From assembly GCF_014334325.1 (NCBI RefSeq), contig NZ_JACSET010000005.1, forward strand, positions 84,448-148,447: 64,000 bases of DNA, read 5' to 3'. Below are positions 8,789 through 17,454 of this stretch, one piece after another. This stretch comes from Treponema sp. Marseille-Q4130. GTDB taxonomy: Bacteria > Spirochaetota > Spirochaetia > Treponematales > Treponemataceae. The number at the start of each line of letters is the position of its first letter. The first letter of the stretch is position 1. Made by a program: the position numbers and the translations under genes. The notes beneath the pieces were generated by a model. The model did no database searches and was not told where the DNA came from. It saw nothing but the letters and a program-made list of their open reading frames with translations.

Positions 8789-8824
8789 GCTATCGATTTC
8801 TATTTCTATTATATGATGCGATTT

Positions 8825-9682
8825 TTATGGCGCCGTTTTTTGAATCAGAGAAAAATATATGGGTCCCGCTCCGTTTTGCCTGTCGGGTAAAACGTGAAAG
8901 CCGTATTTCGTTTTTTCGGCTTCGGGAAGAGGTACATCGCAAAAGAGCTTGAGCCTTTGCCTTTCGTGAGGAATAACATCGAGCACGATTTTTACCGTAT
9001 CGAATTTTTTTAAAAGCCGTTCGACGACACCGTCGTTTTCGGTGGGAACGAGAGCGCACGTCGAATAGAGTATGTAGCCGTCGGGATTGAGCATGCGGTA
9101 AGCGGACGACAGGAGCGCCCACTGAGCGATCGCCGAAGTTTTTATGCGTGAAGGAGTCCACTCGGCAAGGTATTTCGCATCGGTAAAAACGTGGCGTTCG
9201 GACGAACACGGTGCGTCGAGCAGGATGCGGTCGAATCTCGCTTTTTCATCGAGACACATTTTCGCGCCGTCGCTCACGCTCGTCGTTACGCGCGCAAAAA
9301 CACTCTCGGAAAGACAGTTTTCAAGGACGCACCTGAGTCTTTTGCTACGCTCCCGAGAACGCTCGTTCGCAACAAGATACGCATCGCCTTCCATGAGAGA
9401 TGCGAGGATGAGCGTTTTGCCGCCCGGTGCCGCGCAAAGGTCGAGAACAGTATGCGCACCGGCAAGCGGAAGCGAAGAAGCAGCGAGAACGCTTGCGGCA
9501 TCGAGAAAATACGGCTCCCTTCCGCCCGCGTTCCACGATGCATAGCGGACATCGCCTGAAAGCGCTTTTTTGATTTTCGGCCACCGCTGTCCGTACAGCG
9601 CCGAATAGTACGATTCGAATCCCTCTTTTCCCGAAAGCTTTTGCGCACTTCTATCTTTCCGCATATCGCTCCGTTCATTCAC
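8825..9682 (-). CDS. RsmB/RsmF-family (m5C) RNA methyltransferase
   Basis: This family transfers a methyl group from S-adenosylmethionine to C5 of cytosine in rRNA or tRNA. The SAM site VLDLCAAPGGKTLILASL lies near residue 80. The two family cysteines are present: LLDAPCSSERH (motif IV, release cysteine) near residue 155 and YSTCALVPTEND (motif VI, nucleophile) near residue 209. The 285 residues are short for the family, with no long N-terminal NusB or C-terminal PUA domain, so the target base cannot be guessed. The start is a GTG at 9680-9682 with GGAAAG before it. It lies about 40 bp downstream of the GH3 gene, so the two are probably co-transcribed. Confidence 0.9.
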   Translation of the reverse strand: MNERSDMRKDRSAQKLSGKEGFESYYSALYGQRWPKIKKALSGDVRYASWNAGGREPYFLDAASVLAASSLPLAGAHTVLDLCAAPGGKTLILASLMEGDAYLVANERSRERSKRLRCVLENCLSESVFARVTTSVSDGAKMCLDEKARFDRILLDAPCSSERHVFTDAKYLAEWTPSRIKTSAIAQWALLSSAYRMLNPDGYILYSTCALVPTENDGVVERLLKKFDTVKIVLDVIPHERQRLKLFCDVPLPEAEKTKYGFHVLPDRQNGAGPIYFSLIQKTAP

Positions 9683-9722
9683 AGCTTTCCGCCGGCATTT
9701 ACGATCCCCATTCGCTTACCCG

Positions 9723-11150
9723 CTAACGATTCGCGCCCCGCCCCGCATCCGATGTGCGGGAACTTCGAGCGGAAACTTCGGCGACAAGTTCGTCGTTTTC
9801 TTTTTTAGCGATTCGAAAAGCTTCAGCCCGCACCCGTCCCCGATACACCCGCCCCTCTTTTTCGCCGTACCCCATCGCGCCTGCACTTTGTGATGCAGAA
9901 CCTGAGTACGGCACAGCGGAAGTCGGAACGACGCGCCAAATACCGTCCGTTTTTTCAAGCGCGAGAATACCGCGATCGATTTTAAAATCGATAACACGGC
10001 GTGCGGATTCTTTGATCCGCTTTGCAAAACGTTCGTCTTCCTTCGCGCGGGAAACGAGCAGCGCGTGTTCGCGTGCAAACTTTTTTTCGGAAATCATAAT
10101 CACATCGACGCCCGCTTCGATCGCCGAAAGCGCCGCCCGTTCCGGAGGATAGCCGTTTTCCGAAAGAGCGGCCATAAAGATATCGTCCGAAAATACGAGT
10201 CCTTTAAATCCGAGCTCGCCGCGCAGCTTCTCCCCTATCCAAACGCGCGAAAGACACGCAGGTGTATGAGAATCGGCAAGCGAGACGCGGGCATGCGACA
10301 TAAGAACGCCTGCGCTTCCGAGAGAGACAAGGCGGGAAAACGGATAGCAAACCGTTTTATTAAATTCCTCTTCGGAAATATCGATTTCGGGCAAACCCGT
10401 GTGCGGATCGGTATTCGTGTTGCCCGGGAAATGCTTTATCACCGCGGCGACGCCGTTATTTTGCAGCGCATTGAGAGATGCCGTTCCGTATGCGACGACG
10501 CTCACCGCATCTCCGAAGCTTCGCTCAGCGATAAAGGCTTCGTTCGATCCGGTGCGCACTTCGACGACAGGCGCGATATTGACGGTAAAGCCGAGAAGCC
10601 GCATCTGAGACGCCTGCAGCGAATACAAGCGATACGCCTCCGGCACCGAAAACGTTTCGGCGACAACTCCGTTTGCGGGAAGTTTTCCTGCAACACCTTT
10701 CAGCCGGCACACGTCTCCGCCCTCCTGATCGAGTGCGAGGTAGGGCGGAATGCAACCGTGTGCAGCGCAGTACGAAAAAATCGAATCGGTAAAATTAATA
10801 ATTCTTTCCGGAGTGTCGGCGATATTGTATGAAAAGAAAATATAGCCGCCCGGCATGAGCGCTTTGCCGCGCGAAGCATCCGTCCATTCGACGGGAGTGA
10901 ATACGTCGTCTCCGACGAGGTTTTCCATAAAAAGCTGGGCGACCTGCTCTTCGATCGAGAGGGATGCAACATACGAAAAAAGAGCATCCTGTTTTGCCGC
11001 AAGCGTTCGGACGGCATCTTCATGTACGATGCGTGCACGCTCCCTCATAAGCCCATCGCGCCGCATCTCTCGCCTCTCGGGAGCGGAGCACGAAGCGAAC
11101 ACAAAAGCTGCAATCAAAAAAAGCGAGAAGCCGTCCCGTACACTCCGCAT
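9723..11150 (-). CDS. Glycoside hydrolase family 3 lipoprotein (beta-N-acetylhexosaminidase type)
   Basis: A signal peptide (FLIAAFVFASC) with a cysteine lipobox predicts a membrane-anchored lipoprotein. The GH3 domain shows LALDQEGGDVCRL, KHFPGNTNTDPH, GVLMSHARV and VFSDDIFMAAL. The DPH residues sit where NagZ-type enzymes carry their catalytic Asp-His dyad, and the Asp in SDD is the expected nucleophile. The nearest known role is removal of N-acetylglucosamine from peptidoglycan fragments, here outside the cytoplasm. The motif KHFPGHGD is altered to KHFPGNTN, so substrate preference may differ. A charged, low-complexity tail of about 60 residues ends the protein. ATG start at 11150. Confidence 0.85.
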   Translation of the reverse strand: MRSVRDGFSLFLIAAFVFASCSAPERREMRRDGLMRERARIVHEDAVRTLAAKQDALFSYVASLSIEEQVAQLFMENLVGDDVFTPVEWTDASRGKALMPGGYIFFSYNIADTPERIINFTDSIFSYCAAHGCIPPYLALDQEGGDVCRLKGVAGKLPANGVVAETFSVPEAYRLYSLQASQMRLLGFTVNIAPVVEVRTGSNEAFIAERSFGDAVSVVAYGTASLNALQNNGVAAVIKHFPGNTNTDPHTGLPEIDISEEEFNKTVCYPFSRLVSLGSAGVLMSHARVSLADSHTPACLSRVWIGEKLRGELGFKGLVFSDDIFMAALSENGYPPERAALSAIEAGVDVIMISEKKFAREHALLVSRAKEDERFAKRIKESARRVIDFKIDRGILALEKTDGIWRVVPTSAVPYSGSASQSAGAMGYGEKEGRVYRGRVRAEAFRIAKKENDELVAEVSARSSRTSDAGRGANR

Positions 11151-11257
11151 ACAACGGATTATATGCCTTTTCGGGATGATACTGCAAGAGCGAGCATATC
11201 TCCTCTAAAAAAATTTTAACTCGACAGACGGAACGATTTTAAGGTAACAGTCTACAA

Positions 11258-11315
11258 CAGTCGACGCATAAACAGTCGACGCATAATTGACATATCGCTT
11301 TTTTATCGTTATATT
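11258..11315 (+). promoter_or_regulatory. Promoter of the zinc-ribbon gene with upstream direct repeats
   Basis: TTGACA (11287-11292), 17 bp, TATATT (11310-11315) form a near-consensus promoter. Immediately upstream, CAGTCGACGCATAA occurs twice in tandem (11258-11271 and 11273-11286), with a weaker third match before it. The repeats abut the -35 box, so they could bind an activator, but no regulator is identified. Confidence 0.65.
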
Positions 11316-11342
11316 TAAAAAAATTCGTTTTGGAGGAATGCT

Positions 11343-11516
11343 ATGGCCGGAGCAAGTAAAAACTCCCGTACATCGGTTTCAACGCATAAATTCATGTGTC
11401 CCGACTGCGGCGGAGAAATCATAATGAAGACCATGTTCGAAAAAGGAAAAGTCAAAAACGTCGCGGAATGCTCGAAGTGCAAACGGACGGAGCGGCGGCC
11501 GAAAGATTTTAAATAA
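11343..11516 (+). CDS. 57-residue zinc-ribbon protein
   Basis: This small gene is supported by a strong promoter, a perfect GGAGGA Shine-Dalgarno sequence six bases before the ATG, and an intrinsic terminator right after the stop. The product has two cysteine knuckles, MCPDCGG near residue 19 and CSKCKRT near residue 43, and a Lys/Arg-rich tail (TERRPKDFK). It looks like a single zinc ribbon, as found in ribosomal proteins and nucleic-acid-binding factors. No enzymatic residues are seen. The strong expression signals suggest an abundant protein linked to the translation or transcription machinery, which is inference. Confidence 0.8.
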   Translation: MAGASKNSRTSVSTHKFMCPDCGGEIIMKTMFEKGKVKNVAECSKCKRTERRPKDFK

Positions 11517-11535
11517 TTTTTTTCGTTCGACAATG

Positions 11536-11567
11536 CGAAAACCGCACTCATGGGTGCGGTTTTTTTA
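11536..11567. terminator. Bidirectional terminator after the zinc-ribbon gene
   Basis: The hairpin AACCGCAC...GTGCGGTT is followed by T7 on the plus strand and flanked by A residues on the other side. It can serve the zinc-ribbon gene and the convergent plsC gene. Confidence 0.8.
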
Positions 11568-12311
11568 TTTAGCCCGCCACGCGTCGAGCTGCGCTTGGAT
11601 GAGGCGCGGAGCTTCTTCCAAGATCGCGTTTTGCGCTTCTTTCGTTTTCGGCGCATCGTAGATTTTTACGATCGTCACTTTATAACTGCCGTTTTTCAAA
11701 TTCGTCATGATGGTCCGGAGCCTGCCGATTTCCCAACCGCCGTCAAGCGCGCACACGACGACGGGGAGCGCGGTCGCTTCGGCGAGTTTTCGAAATCCTG
11801 CAGAATAAAACTTTCCTACGTTTCCGTTCCGTGTCCGAGAGCCTTCGGGAAAGAGCACCGGTATCTGGTCGCGATCGAGCACACGCTTTGCAAAATCTTC
11901 GAGCGTTTTCATCGCTGTTACGGGACTTGCCCTTCGCGGGATAAGGCAGTGCTCTTGAGAACGCAGCATTTCCGACACGAGCGGAATGTGGCGTCCGAGT
12001 TCGGCTTTCGCGACGAAGCGCAGATTTTTATCGCGGAAATAATTCATATAGCAGGGTATGTCGAAAAGGCTTTGGTGATTCGAAATGATCATAAACTGCG
12101 GCGGAAGTTCGTCAAAGCGCCGCTTGTCGCCGATGAAACGAAAATGTTTGTAGCAGGATAAAATCGCAAAAAGGCGCGGCGCTATCGTGCGCACGATATA
12201 ATCGGAAAGAGCAAGGCTCGCTTTTTTCGATACGGGATATAAAACAATATTGCCGATAGACGGCAGTGTTACCATTGCAAACAGGCAGCATAATGTGACA
12301 AGGCTCGACAT
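11565..12311 (-). CDS. plsC: 1-acyl-sn-glycerol-3-phosphate acyltransferase
   Basis: PlsC acylates lysophosphatidic acid to phosphatidic acid at the inner membrane. The catalytic HX4D motif is in ISNHQSLFDIP near residue 80, and the glycerophosphate-binding motif is LFPEGSRTRNG near residue 152. The N-terminus is hydrophobic (LVTLCCLFAMVTL), consistent with membrane anchoring. The 248 residues are normal for the family. The ATG at 12311 has no strong Shine-Dalgarno site, and the gene follows the DinG gene by 24 bp, suggesting one transcript with it and the HAD gene. Confidence 0.92.
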   Translation of the reverse strand: MSSLVTLCCLFAMVTLPSIGNIVLYPVSKKASLALSDYIVRTIAPRLFAILSCYKHFRFIGDKRRFDELPPQFMIISNHQSLFDIPCYMNYFRDKNLRFVAKAELGRHIPLVSEMLRSQEHCLIPRRASPVTAMKTLEDFAKRVLDRDQIPVLFPEGSRTRNGNVGKFYSAGFRKLAEATALPVVVCALDGGWEIGRLRTIMTNLKNGSYKVTIVKIYDAPKTKEAQNAILEEAPRLIQAQLDAWRAK

Positions 12312-12335
12312 GGCATCATAATATAATGAAAAGTC

Positions 12336-14792
12336 TCAGCTGTCAAATAGAAAGCGCTCGGTCTCCGCGACAATCGTATCGATATCTTCGTAGAGTCGTT
12401 TCGATTCGGGTATGCTGCCTAAAAATATCGTGCCGTAGCGCTTTTCATAAATTCGTTTGTCGAGGAGCGTAACACAGCCTCGGTCATCGCTCCGCCTGAT
12501 GAGACGTCCGAATCCCTGCCGAAATTTGATGACCGCTTCGGGAACGCTGAGCTCCATAAACGGATTTCCGCCGCGACGCGCGACGGCTTCCGAACGGGCG
12601 GTAAAGACGGGATCGTTCGGTACGGAAAACGGCAGTTTTACGATGATCACTTGAGAAAGAGAAGTGCCGGGCACGTCGACGCCCTGCCAAAACGAATCGG
12701 TTGCAAAGAGCACGCTTCCAATATCTTCGCGGAACGAAGCGAGGAGGCGGGAAGCATCGTCGTCGCCCTGTTTTAAAAGTCGGAACTTCGAAAGAAAGGG
12801 TGCCGCATCGGCAAAGGTGTTTCGAAGCATATCGTAGGACGTAAAGAGGACGAGCGTCCTGCCCCGTGCGGCGGAGACAAGGCGGCTTACGGCCGACACG
12901 ACGAAGCGCTGAAAGTCGACGGCGTTTTCGGGAAGAGGGGCGTCGGACGGAACGGAAAAAAGCAGGTTCGTTTTATACGGAAACGGAGACGGAAAATCTC
13001 CGGTGCGGACGCACTCTTCATCGGCAAATGAAACGCCTGTCCGCCGCATCCACCACGAAAAATTTTTGTGTATCGAAAGCGTCGCCGACGTACACACGAC
13101 CGACTGCATCGGCTCGAATACGCCCGTGTTCATAAGAGGCGCGATGTCGAGCGGCGTTTTCGTAAACAGCGTATACTGCCGCTCATCGTCTTTCGTCGAA
13201 AGCGCATCGCTCGGAAGATATTTTTTTTGCAAGTAAAACACCGAATCGCGTTTTTCGTCCCACGCCGTAAAGTCGTTGAACAAAAGCAAAGCCGCTTCGA
13301 GCCTGCGAACGACGAGCTTCGCTTCCCAATACGCGCCTGCCGCTTTGTCCTCGTCCGTGATGCCTTCCATCAATTCTTTTACGAGGGCGATAAGCGATGA
13401 AAGAGACGACGCAAGGGAAGCTGCAAGCGAAAGGAGCGGACCGAAATTGCGCGAAGTCGCATCGGAGAGGCGGATCGTGTAATCGTCCTGCAATATATCT
13501 CCCGCCGCAGTTTCCAAATCCGCAATCGCCGACTTAACGCGGCTCACGATTCCGCTCGCATCCGCCGCGCGCTCTTCGTTCGACGACAAAATTGCAAGCG
13601 TGCAGATATATCCCGCTTCGGAATTTTTGTGTCTGCGGTACAAAAGATTTACTTGACGCAAAAGCGCAAATCGGTTCGCCGTACCGCTGAAAAAACTCGT
13701 CGCCGCGTTTTCGATGCCGTGCGCTTCATCGAATATGATGTGCCGATACGGCGGCAAAACCGCCTGATCGTCCCAGCCCGCCCCGCTCATGCGCGACTCG
13801 ATGTCAGCGAAAAGCAAGTGGTGATTGACGACGACGATATCGGCAGAAGAAGCCTCTTTTCTCACTTTCATGACAAAGCACTGCGCGTAAAAGGGACAGC
13901 GCGGCCCCATGCACGCATCGCTTTCGCTTTTTATGCGCGACCATATCTTTTCCCCGGGCATAAAGGGCAAATCGCTTTTGCTTCCCGTCGCGCTCTTTTC
14001 AGCCCATTCGGAAATCGCGTCGAAGGTTTCCGTATCGTCTCCGAAAAGCTCCCGCTCGCTTCCGGCATCCGAAAGGCGGCGGAGGCATACGTAATTTTGT
14101 CTGCCTTTGACGAGGACGGCTTTGCACTTTTTTCCGATTATCTTCTCCGCCGCAGGGATGTCTTTTTCGCACAGCTGCTGCTGCAAATTGATCGTGCCCG
14201 TCGAAACGACGACGCGCTCTTTGTTCGAGAGAGCCCACAGCATCGCGGGGATGAGGTAGGCGTAGGATTTTCCGACGCCGGTTCCCGCTTCGAATACGCC
14301 GATCGAATTTTCATTGAAGGAGCGGGCGATGCTTCGAAGCAGGGCAATTTGCACGGGGCGCTCTTCGTAGCCTTCCGATTGCACCGAAAGAGGACCTCCG
14401 TTTTCGAGATAAAGGGCTGCCGCATCGATATCGAGTTTTTTAATCGATTTCGGTTTGACCGCTTCCATTACGACGTACACACGCGAAGCGCTGTTGTCGA
14501 TGATGTAAAAACCCTGCGCGCGTCCGGACGCGTCGGAAGCGACCGCCATATCCGCGTCGGAAGGTTCGAGGTATCCGCTCGGGTGATTGTGGATGAGAAC
14601 CGCGCATTCGCGCACGTCATTTTGATTGACGGGAACTTCGCTCTCATTGCCGCGGGCGCCGACTTTTACCGAAACGACGATACCCGACGAATCGATATCG
14701 CCGGTAAAAAACACTTCGTTGCCGCCCGCTTCACAAACGGCGCGCTTGAGTTCATCGATAACTGAATCTGAAAAATACTTTCGGCTGTCCAT
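12336..14792 (-). CDS. DinG-type helicase with N-terminal RadC/JAB-like domain
   Basis: The C-terminal 670 residues form an XPD/DinG superfamily 2 helicase: Walker A FEAGTGVGKSYAY near residue 168, four cysteines placed for an iron-sulphur cluster (YVCLRRL, then CMGPRCPFYAQC), IIFDEAHGIENAA, and the C-terminal motifs TSATLS, DSFWQGVDVPG and RQGFGRLIRR. DinG enzymes unwind DNA, R-loops and forks. The first 115 residues are different: HNHPSGYLEPSDAD (His68, His70, Ser78, Asp81) matches the JAB/MPN+ metal-binding pattern of RadC-like proteins. Many Gram-positive DinG proteins carry an exonuclease in this position instead. Whether the JAB domain is a peptidase or a structural module is unknown. 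It is followed closely by plsC. Confidence 0.88.
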   Translation of the reverse strand: MDSRKYFSDSVIDELKRAVCEAGGNEVFFTGDIDSSGIVVSVKVGARGNESEVPVNQNDVRECAVLIHNHPSGYLEPSDADMAVASDASGRAQGFYIIDNSASRVYVVMEAVKPKSIKKLDIDAAALYLENGGPLSVQSEGYEERPVQIALLRSIARSFNENSIGVFEAGTGVGKSYAYLIPAMLWALSNKERVVVSTGTINLQQQLCEKDIPAAEKIIGKKCKAVLVKGRQNYVCLRRLSDAGSERELFGDDTETFDAISEWAEKSATGSKSDLPFMPGEKIWSRIKSESDACMGPRCPFYAQCFVMKVRKEASSADIVVVNHHLLFADIESRMSGAGWDDQAVLPPYRHIIFDEAHGIENAATSFFSGTANRFALLRQVNLLYRRHKNSEAGYICTLAILSSNEERAADASGIVSRVKSAIADLETAAGDILQDDYTIRLSDATSRNFGPLLSLAASLASSLSSLIALVKELMEGITDEDKAAGAYWEAKLVVRRLEAALLLFNDFTAWDEKRDSVFYLQKKYLPSDALSTKDDERQYTLFTKTPLDIAPLMNTGVFEPMQSVVCTSATLSIHKNFSWWMRRTGVSFADEECVRTGDFPSPFPYKTNLLFSVPSDAPLPENAVDFQRFVVSAVSRLVSAARGRTLVLFTSYDMLRNTFADAAPFLSKFRLLKQGDDDASRLLASFREDIGSVLFATDSFWQGVDVPGTSLSQVIIVKLPFSVPNDPVFTARSEAVARRGGNPFMELSVPEAVIKFRQGFGRLIRRSDDRGCVTLLDKRIYEKRYGTIFLGSIPESKRLYEDIDTIVAETERFLFDS

Positions 14793-14798
14793 CGAAAG

Positions 14799-15383
14799 CT
14801 ACAGAACGATGCTTCGAAGTTTATCGAGAGCCGCCCACGAAAACTCGTCGCGGAACAAAAAGCCGCACATACCCGCTTTTTCGGCGCCTTCGATATTCGC
14901 TTTCGTATCGTCGATAAAAATCGCACGAGAAGCTTCGACGCCTTCGGCACGCAAAATATAATCGAAAAAACGCACGTCGGGCTTTGCAAACCCCATGCGC
15001 TGGGAAAGATAGCAGCGGTCGAAATGCGACTCAAGCGAAGCGCACGCGTTCATCTTTTGCCAATGCCCCTCGCAAGTATTGGAGCCGCACACAACCCTCT
15101 TTCCGCGCGAATGAAGTTCGTCAACGAGCGCAAGAGCAGGCAGGTTCGGATAAGGCGTAAAAAGATCGACGAGGGGATCGGCATCGGAATCGACGCCGAA
15201 TTTTTCGGATGCAGCCTTCCACCACTCCTTTGTCGTCATGACGCCTTCCATGAGCGGAATATCCGAACGCATATATTCGGCATAGACGTCGGCTTCGTTG
15301 AGATGATAGTGTAAAGCGATTTTTCCTATCGTTTGAAAATTGAAAATACAAACGCCACCGAGATCGAAAACGATTATATCCAT
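14799..15383 (-). CDS. HAD-superfamily hydrolase (subfamily IA)
   Basis: These are phosphatases acting on small phosphorylated metabolites. Motif I is VFDLGGVCIFN (the second aspartate of DxD is replaced by Gly, as in YihX/epoxide-hydrolase-like members). Motif II is VCGSNT, followed by KPDVRFFDY (motif III lysine) and FIDDTKANIEGAEKAG (motif IV). The protein has 194 residues. The ATG at 15383 lies five bases after the end of tRNA-Glu, and the only Shine-Dalgarno candidate, AGGAG, is the 3' acceptor strand of that tRNA. The gene therefore appears to be transcribed from the tRNA promoter. DinG follows after six bases. Confidence 0.88.
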   Translation of the reverse strand: MDIIVFDLGGVCIFNFQTIGKIALHYHLNEADVYAEYMRSDIPLMEGVMTTKEWWKAASEKFGVDSDADPLVDLFTPYPNLPALALVDELHSRGKRVVCGSNTCEGHWQKMNACASLESHFDRCYLSQRMGFAKPDVRFFDYILRAEGVEASRAIFIDDTKANIEGAEKAGMCGFLFRDEFSWAALDKLRSIVL

Positions 15384-15387
15384 GAAT

Positions 15388-15459
15388 CATCTCCTAGCAG
15401 AATTGAACTGCTGTTGTCGGGATGAAAACCCGATGTCCTAACCACTAGACGAAGGAGAC
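15388..15459 (-). tRNA. tRNA-Glu (anticodon UUC)
   Basis: On the minus strand the acceptor stem GTCTCCT pairs with AGGAGAT (one G-U at the first pair), discriminator G, no encoded CCA. The D arm (GTCTAGTGGTTAGGAC), the anticodon arm TCGGG-TTTTCAT-CCCGA with anticodon TTC, and the T arm AGCAG-TTCAATT-CTGCT are all standard for glutamate. It is 72 nt. Its 3' end is five bases from the HAD start codon. Confidence 0.97.
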
Positions 15460-15481
15460 ATACGGCACCTGCCGTTTTGAA

Positions 15482-15511
15482 ACTATAGCATACTCGGACA
15501 TAACGTGTCAA
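15482..15511 (-). promoter_or_regulatory. Promoter of tRNA-Glu and the HAD gene
   Basis: TTGACA (15506-15511), 18 bp, TATAGT (15482-15487) on the minus strand, placing the start point about 15 nt ahead of the tRNA. No other promoter is visible before the HAD gene. Confidence 0.8.
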
Positions 15512-15519
15512 TATGCCGC

Positions 15520-15548
15520 TTGTATTTTGCGTATAGACGGGATATACT
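15520..15548 (+). promoter_or_regulatory. Promoter of the outer-membrane protein gene
   Basis: TTGTAT (15520-15525), 17 bp, TATACT (15543-15548), followed about 10 nt later by GGGAGGA and the ATG. It is divergent from the tRNA-Glu promoter. Confidence 0.65.
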
Positions 15549-15575
15549 GAACAAAACCTTACTTGGGAGGATTTT

Positions 15576-16592
15576 ATGACAATACGCAAATTTTTAAAAT
15601 CGTTTTTCGCATTCGCGGCGGCATTTCTTTTATCGACCGCCTCCGTGTTCGGAGCGAGCGGGGATATCGGCAAATCGTTCGAATCCTTTACGGACAAAAT
15701 GACGGAAGTGCTTCCCGAAACGACGACGCAGCTCGGCGTTTGGTCGGACGCATATATCGGAAAATTATTCCCGTCCGCACCGCCCCACTTCGGTCTCGGC
15801 GTTACGGTCGCAGGTACCTTTATAAAGACAAAAGAATTTTCATCGGTTGCCGAAGCGATCGTCAACGAAATCAACGGTGCTGCCGCAGGCGCATCGAAAG
15901 ACTTCAATTTTTCGATCCCGAACACTATCCCCTTTCCCGCCTATTCGGTAAATGCGCGTTTGGGCGGCATCGTCCTTCCGTTCGATGTCGGCCTGTACGG
16001 TTCATACCTGAAAATCAATTCGCTGAAGTTCGAAGATTTTACCGGCGCGATCACCTACTATTCGTTCGGCGGCGATATCCGCTATGCCGTTATGAAAGGA
16101 AGCACCCTGCTTCCGAAAATATCCGTCGGCGCGGGTTACATATACACGCACATGGCGCTCGGTGTAAAAGGTTCGTCGACATACGACGGAATGGTCGGCT
16201 CCATACCTGCAAGCGTTACAGCAAATACGGACATGAATACGAACTTCGATCTGCACACGCTTTTCGTACAGGCGCAGGTTTCGAAAAAATTCTTTATCCT
16301 GACGCCCTATGCCGGTATGCGCGCCTATGTTACGGCGTCGAAAAGTCATTACGATTATGCGTATGCTTCGACATACGAAGTCGGAGGAGTGCCGCAGGGT
16401 AACGTCCCCAACGGAAGCGGAGGCGAAGCGCACGATTACAATTCGAAGGGTTTTGCATGGGGGAAAATCCAGCCGCAGCTCTATGCGGGTCTGGGCTTGA
16501 ACATTTTCTTTTTCGACTGCACCCTCGGCGGCTGCTGGAATCCGCGAAACAATCTTTGGAGCGCAAACGTAAGCGCGCGCTTTAAGCTGTAA
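15576..16592 (+). CDS. Predicted outer-membrane beta-barrel protein
   Basis: The protein starts with a typical signal peptide (KSFFAFAAAFLLSTASVFGAS) and continues as a Gly-, Tyr- and Ser-rich sequence of alternating polar and hydrophobic residues (for example VDVGLYGSY-like strands, SVGAGYIYTHM, PYAGMRAYVTAS). It ends in a strand-like WSANVSARFKL. This pattern suits an outer-membrane beta barrel. It has 338 residues; I cannot name the family. GGGAGGA lies at ideal distance from the ATG at 15576 behind a good promoter, so it may be well expressed. It is a monocistronic gene closed by a terminator. Confidence 0.75.
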   Translation: MTIRKFLKSFFAFAAAFLLSTASVFGASGDIGKSFESFTDKMTEVLPETTTQLGVWSDAYIGKLFPSAPPHFGLGVTVAGTFIKTKEFSSVAEAIVNEINGAAAGASKDFNFSIPNTIPFPAYSVNARLGGIVLPFDVGLYGSYLKINSLKFEDFTGAITYYSFGGDIRYAVMKGSTLLPKISVGAGYIYTHMALGVKGSSTYDGMVGSIPASVTANTDMNTNFDLHTLFVQAQVSKKFFILTPYAGMRAYVTASKSHYDYAYASTYEVGGVPQGNVPNGSGGEAHDYNSKGFAWGKIQPQLYAGLGLNIFFFDCTLGGCWNPRNNLWSANVSARFKL

Positions 16593-16620
16593 AATCGACC
16601 GTTTATAATTATTAATTATT

Positions 16621-16656
16621 AAAAAAGGCACTGCCGTTTCGGTCGTGCCTTTTTTT
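16621..16656. terminator. Bidirectional terminator (outer-membrane protein / truA)
   Basis: AAAAAAGGCAC and GTGCCTTTTTT form a perfect 11-bp stem around a 13-nt loop, usable by both convergent genes. Confidence 0.85.
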
Positions 16657-17446
16657 AAGCGTGTCGCCTCTTTCCGTCGAATTTAACTTCGTGCAAAAAC
16701 AATCCCTCGGGCGGAGCGGTTATGCCCGCTTTCCTCCGATCCTTCTCGTCCATGATTTTTTTAAGCGCATCGTCGGGAGCTCCTTTTTTTTCGAGCTGTA
16801 AAAGCGTGCCGGTGAGCGTACGCACCATTTTCCACAAAAACGCGTTCGCTTCTATTTCGAATACAACGAGGGAGCCGTACGGAAACGCGCTCTCAATAAA
16901 AAATCCCACACGCTCGATATAGCGCTTTGTCGAAAGGCTTACATCCCCCGAAGCGGCAAAAGACGCACAGTCGAGTTCCCCCGAAAGGCATGCGGCAAGC
17001 GCATTGAGCTTTTGTACATCGGGCATTCTGAAAAGCGGCCACACGTAACGCGAAAGGTGCGCAGGAGGCGTGCCCGATGCGAACATATAATAGCGGTATA
17101 CCCTGCTCGTCGCGCTGTATCGCGCGTTGAACTTTTCATCGACCGAAGATGCACTCATAACGCGCACGTCGGGGGGCAGCATATTGTTGATTATTAAAGG
17201 ATATTTTTCGATAGGGATCGAATCGATCGGAGAAAAAAAATTCGCCGCTTGAGAAAGCGCGTGGACTCCGCTGTCGGTGCGACCCGATCCGTAAAGCGTG
17301 ATATGGGTGCCGTGCAGTTTTGCAAGCGCTTCTTCGAGGACGGCCTGCACGGTGCGAACGCTCTTTCCCGCATCGCTTCCGTCCTGACGCTGCCATCCGC
17401 AAAAATACGTGCCGTCATAGGAAAGGGTCAATAGGATATTGCGCAT
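16655..17446 (-). CDS. truA: tRNA pseudouridine(38-40) synthase TruA
   Basis: TruA isomerises uridines 38-40 in the anticodon stem of tRNAs. The N-terminal LTLSYDGTYFCGWQRQ and the catalytic-site motif GRTDSGVHALSQ (catalytic Asp near residue 59) are diagnostic, with SRVYRYYMF and ANAFLWKMVRTLTGTL further on. The 263 residues are a normal length. It is the last gene of a minus-strand run and starts eight bases after the DUF2225 gene. Confidence 0.97.
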   Translation of the reverse strand: MRNILLTLSYDGTYFCGWQRQDGSDAGKSVRTVQAVLEEALAKLHGTHITLYGSGRTDSGVHALSQAANFFSPIDSIPIEKYPLIINNMLPPDVRVMSASSVDEKFNARYSATSRVYRYYMFASGTPPAHLSRYVWPLFRMPDVQKLNALAACLSGELDCASFAASGDVSLSTKRYIERVGFFIESAFPYGSLVVFEIEANAFLWKMVRTLTGTLLQLEKKGAPDDALKKIMDEKDRRKAGITAPPEGLFLHEVKFDGKRRHA

Positions 17447-17454
17447 CGCTTTCT

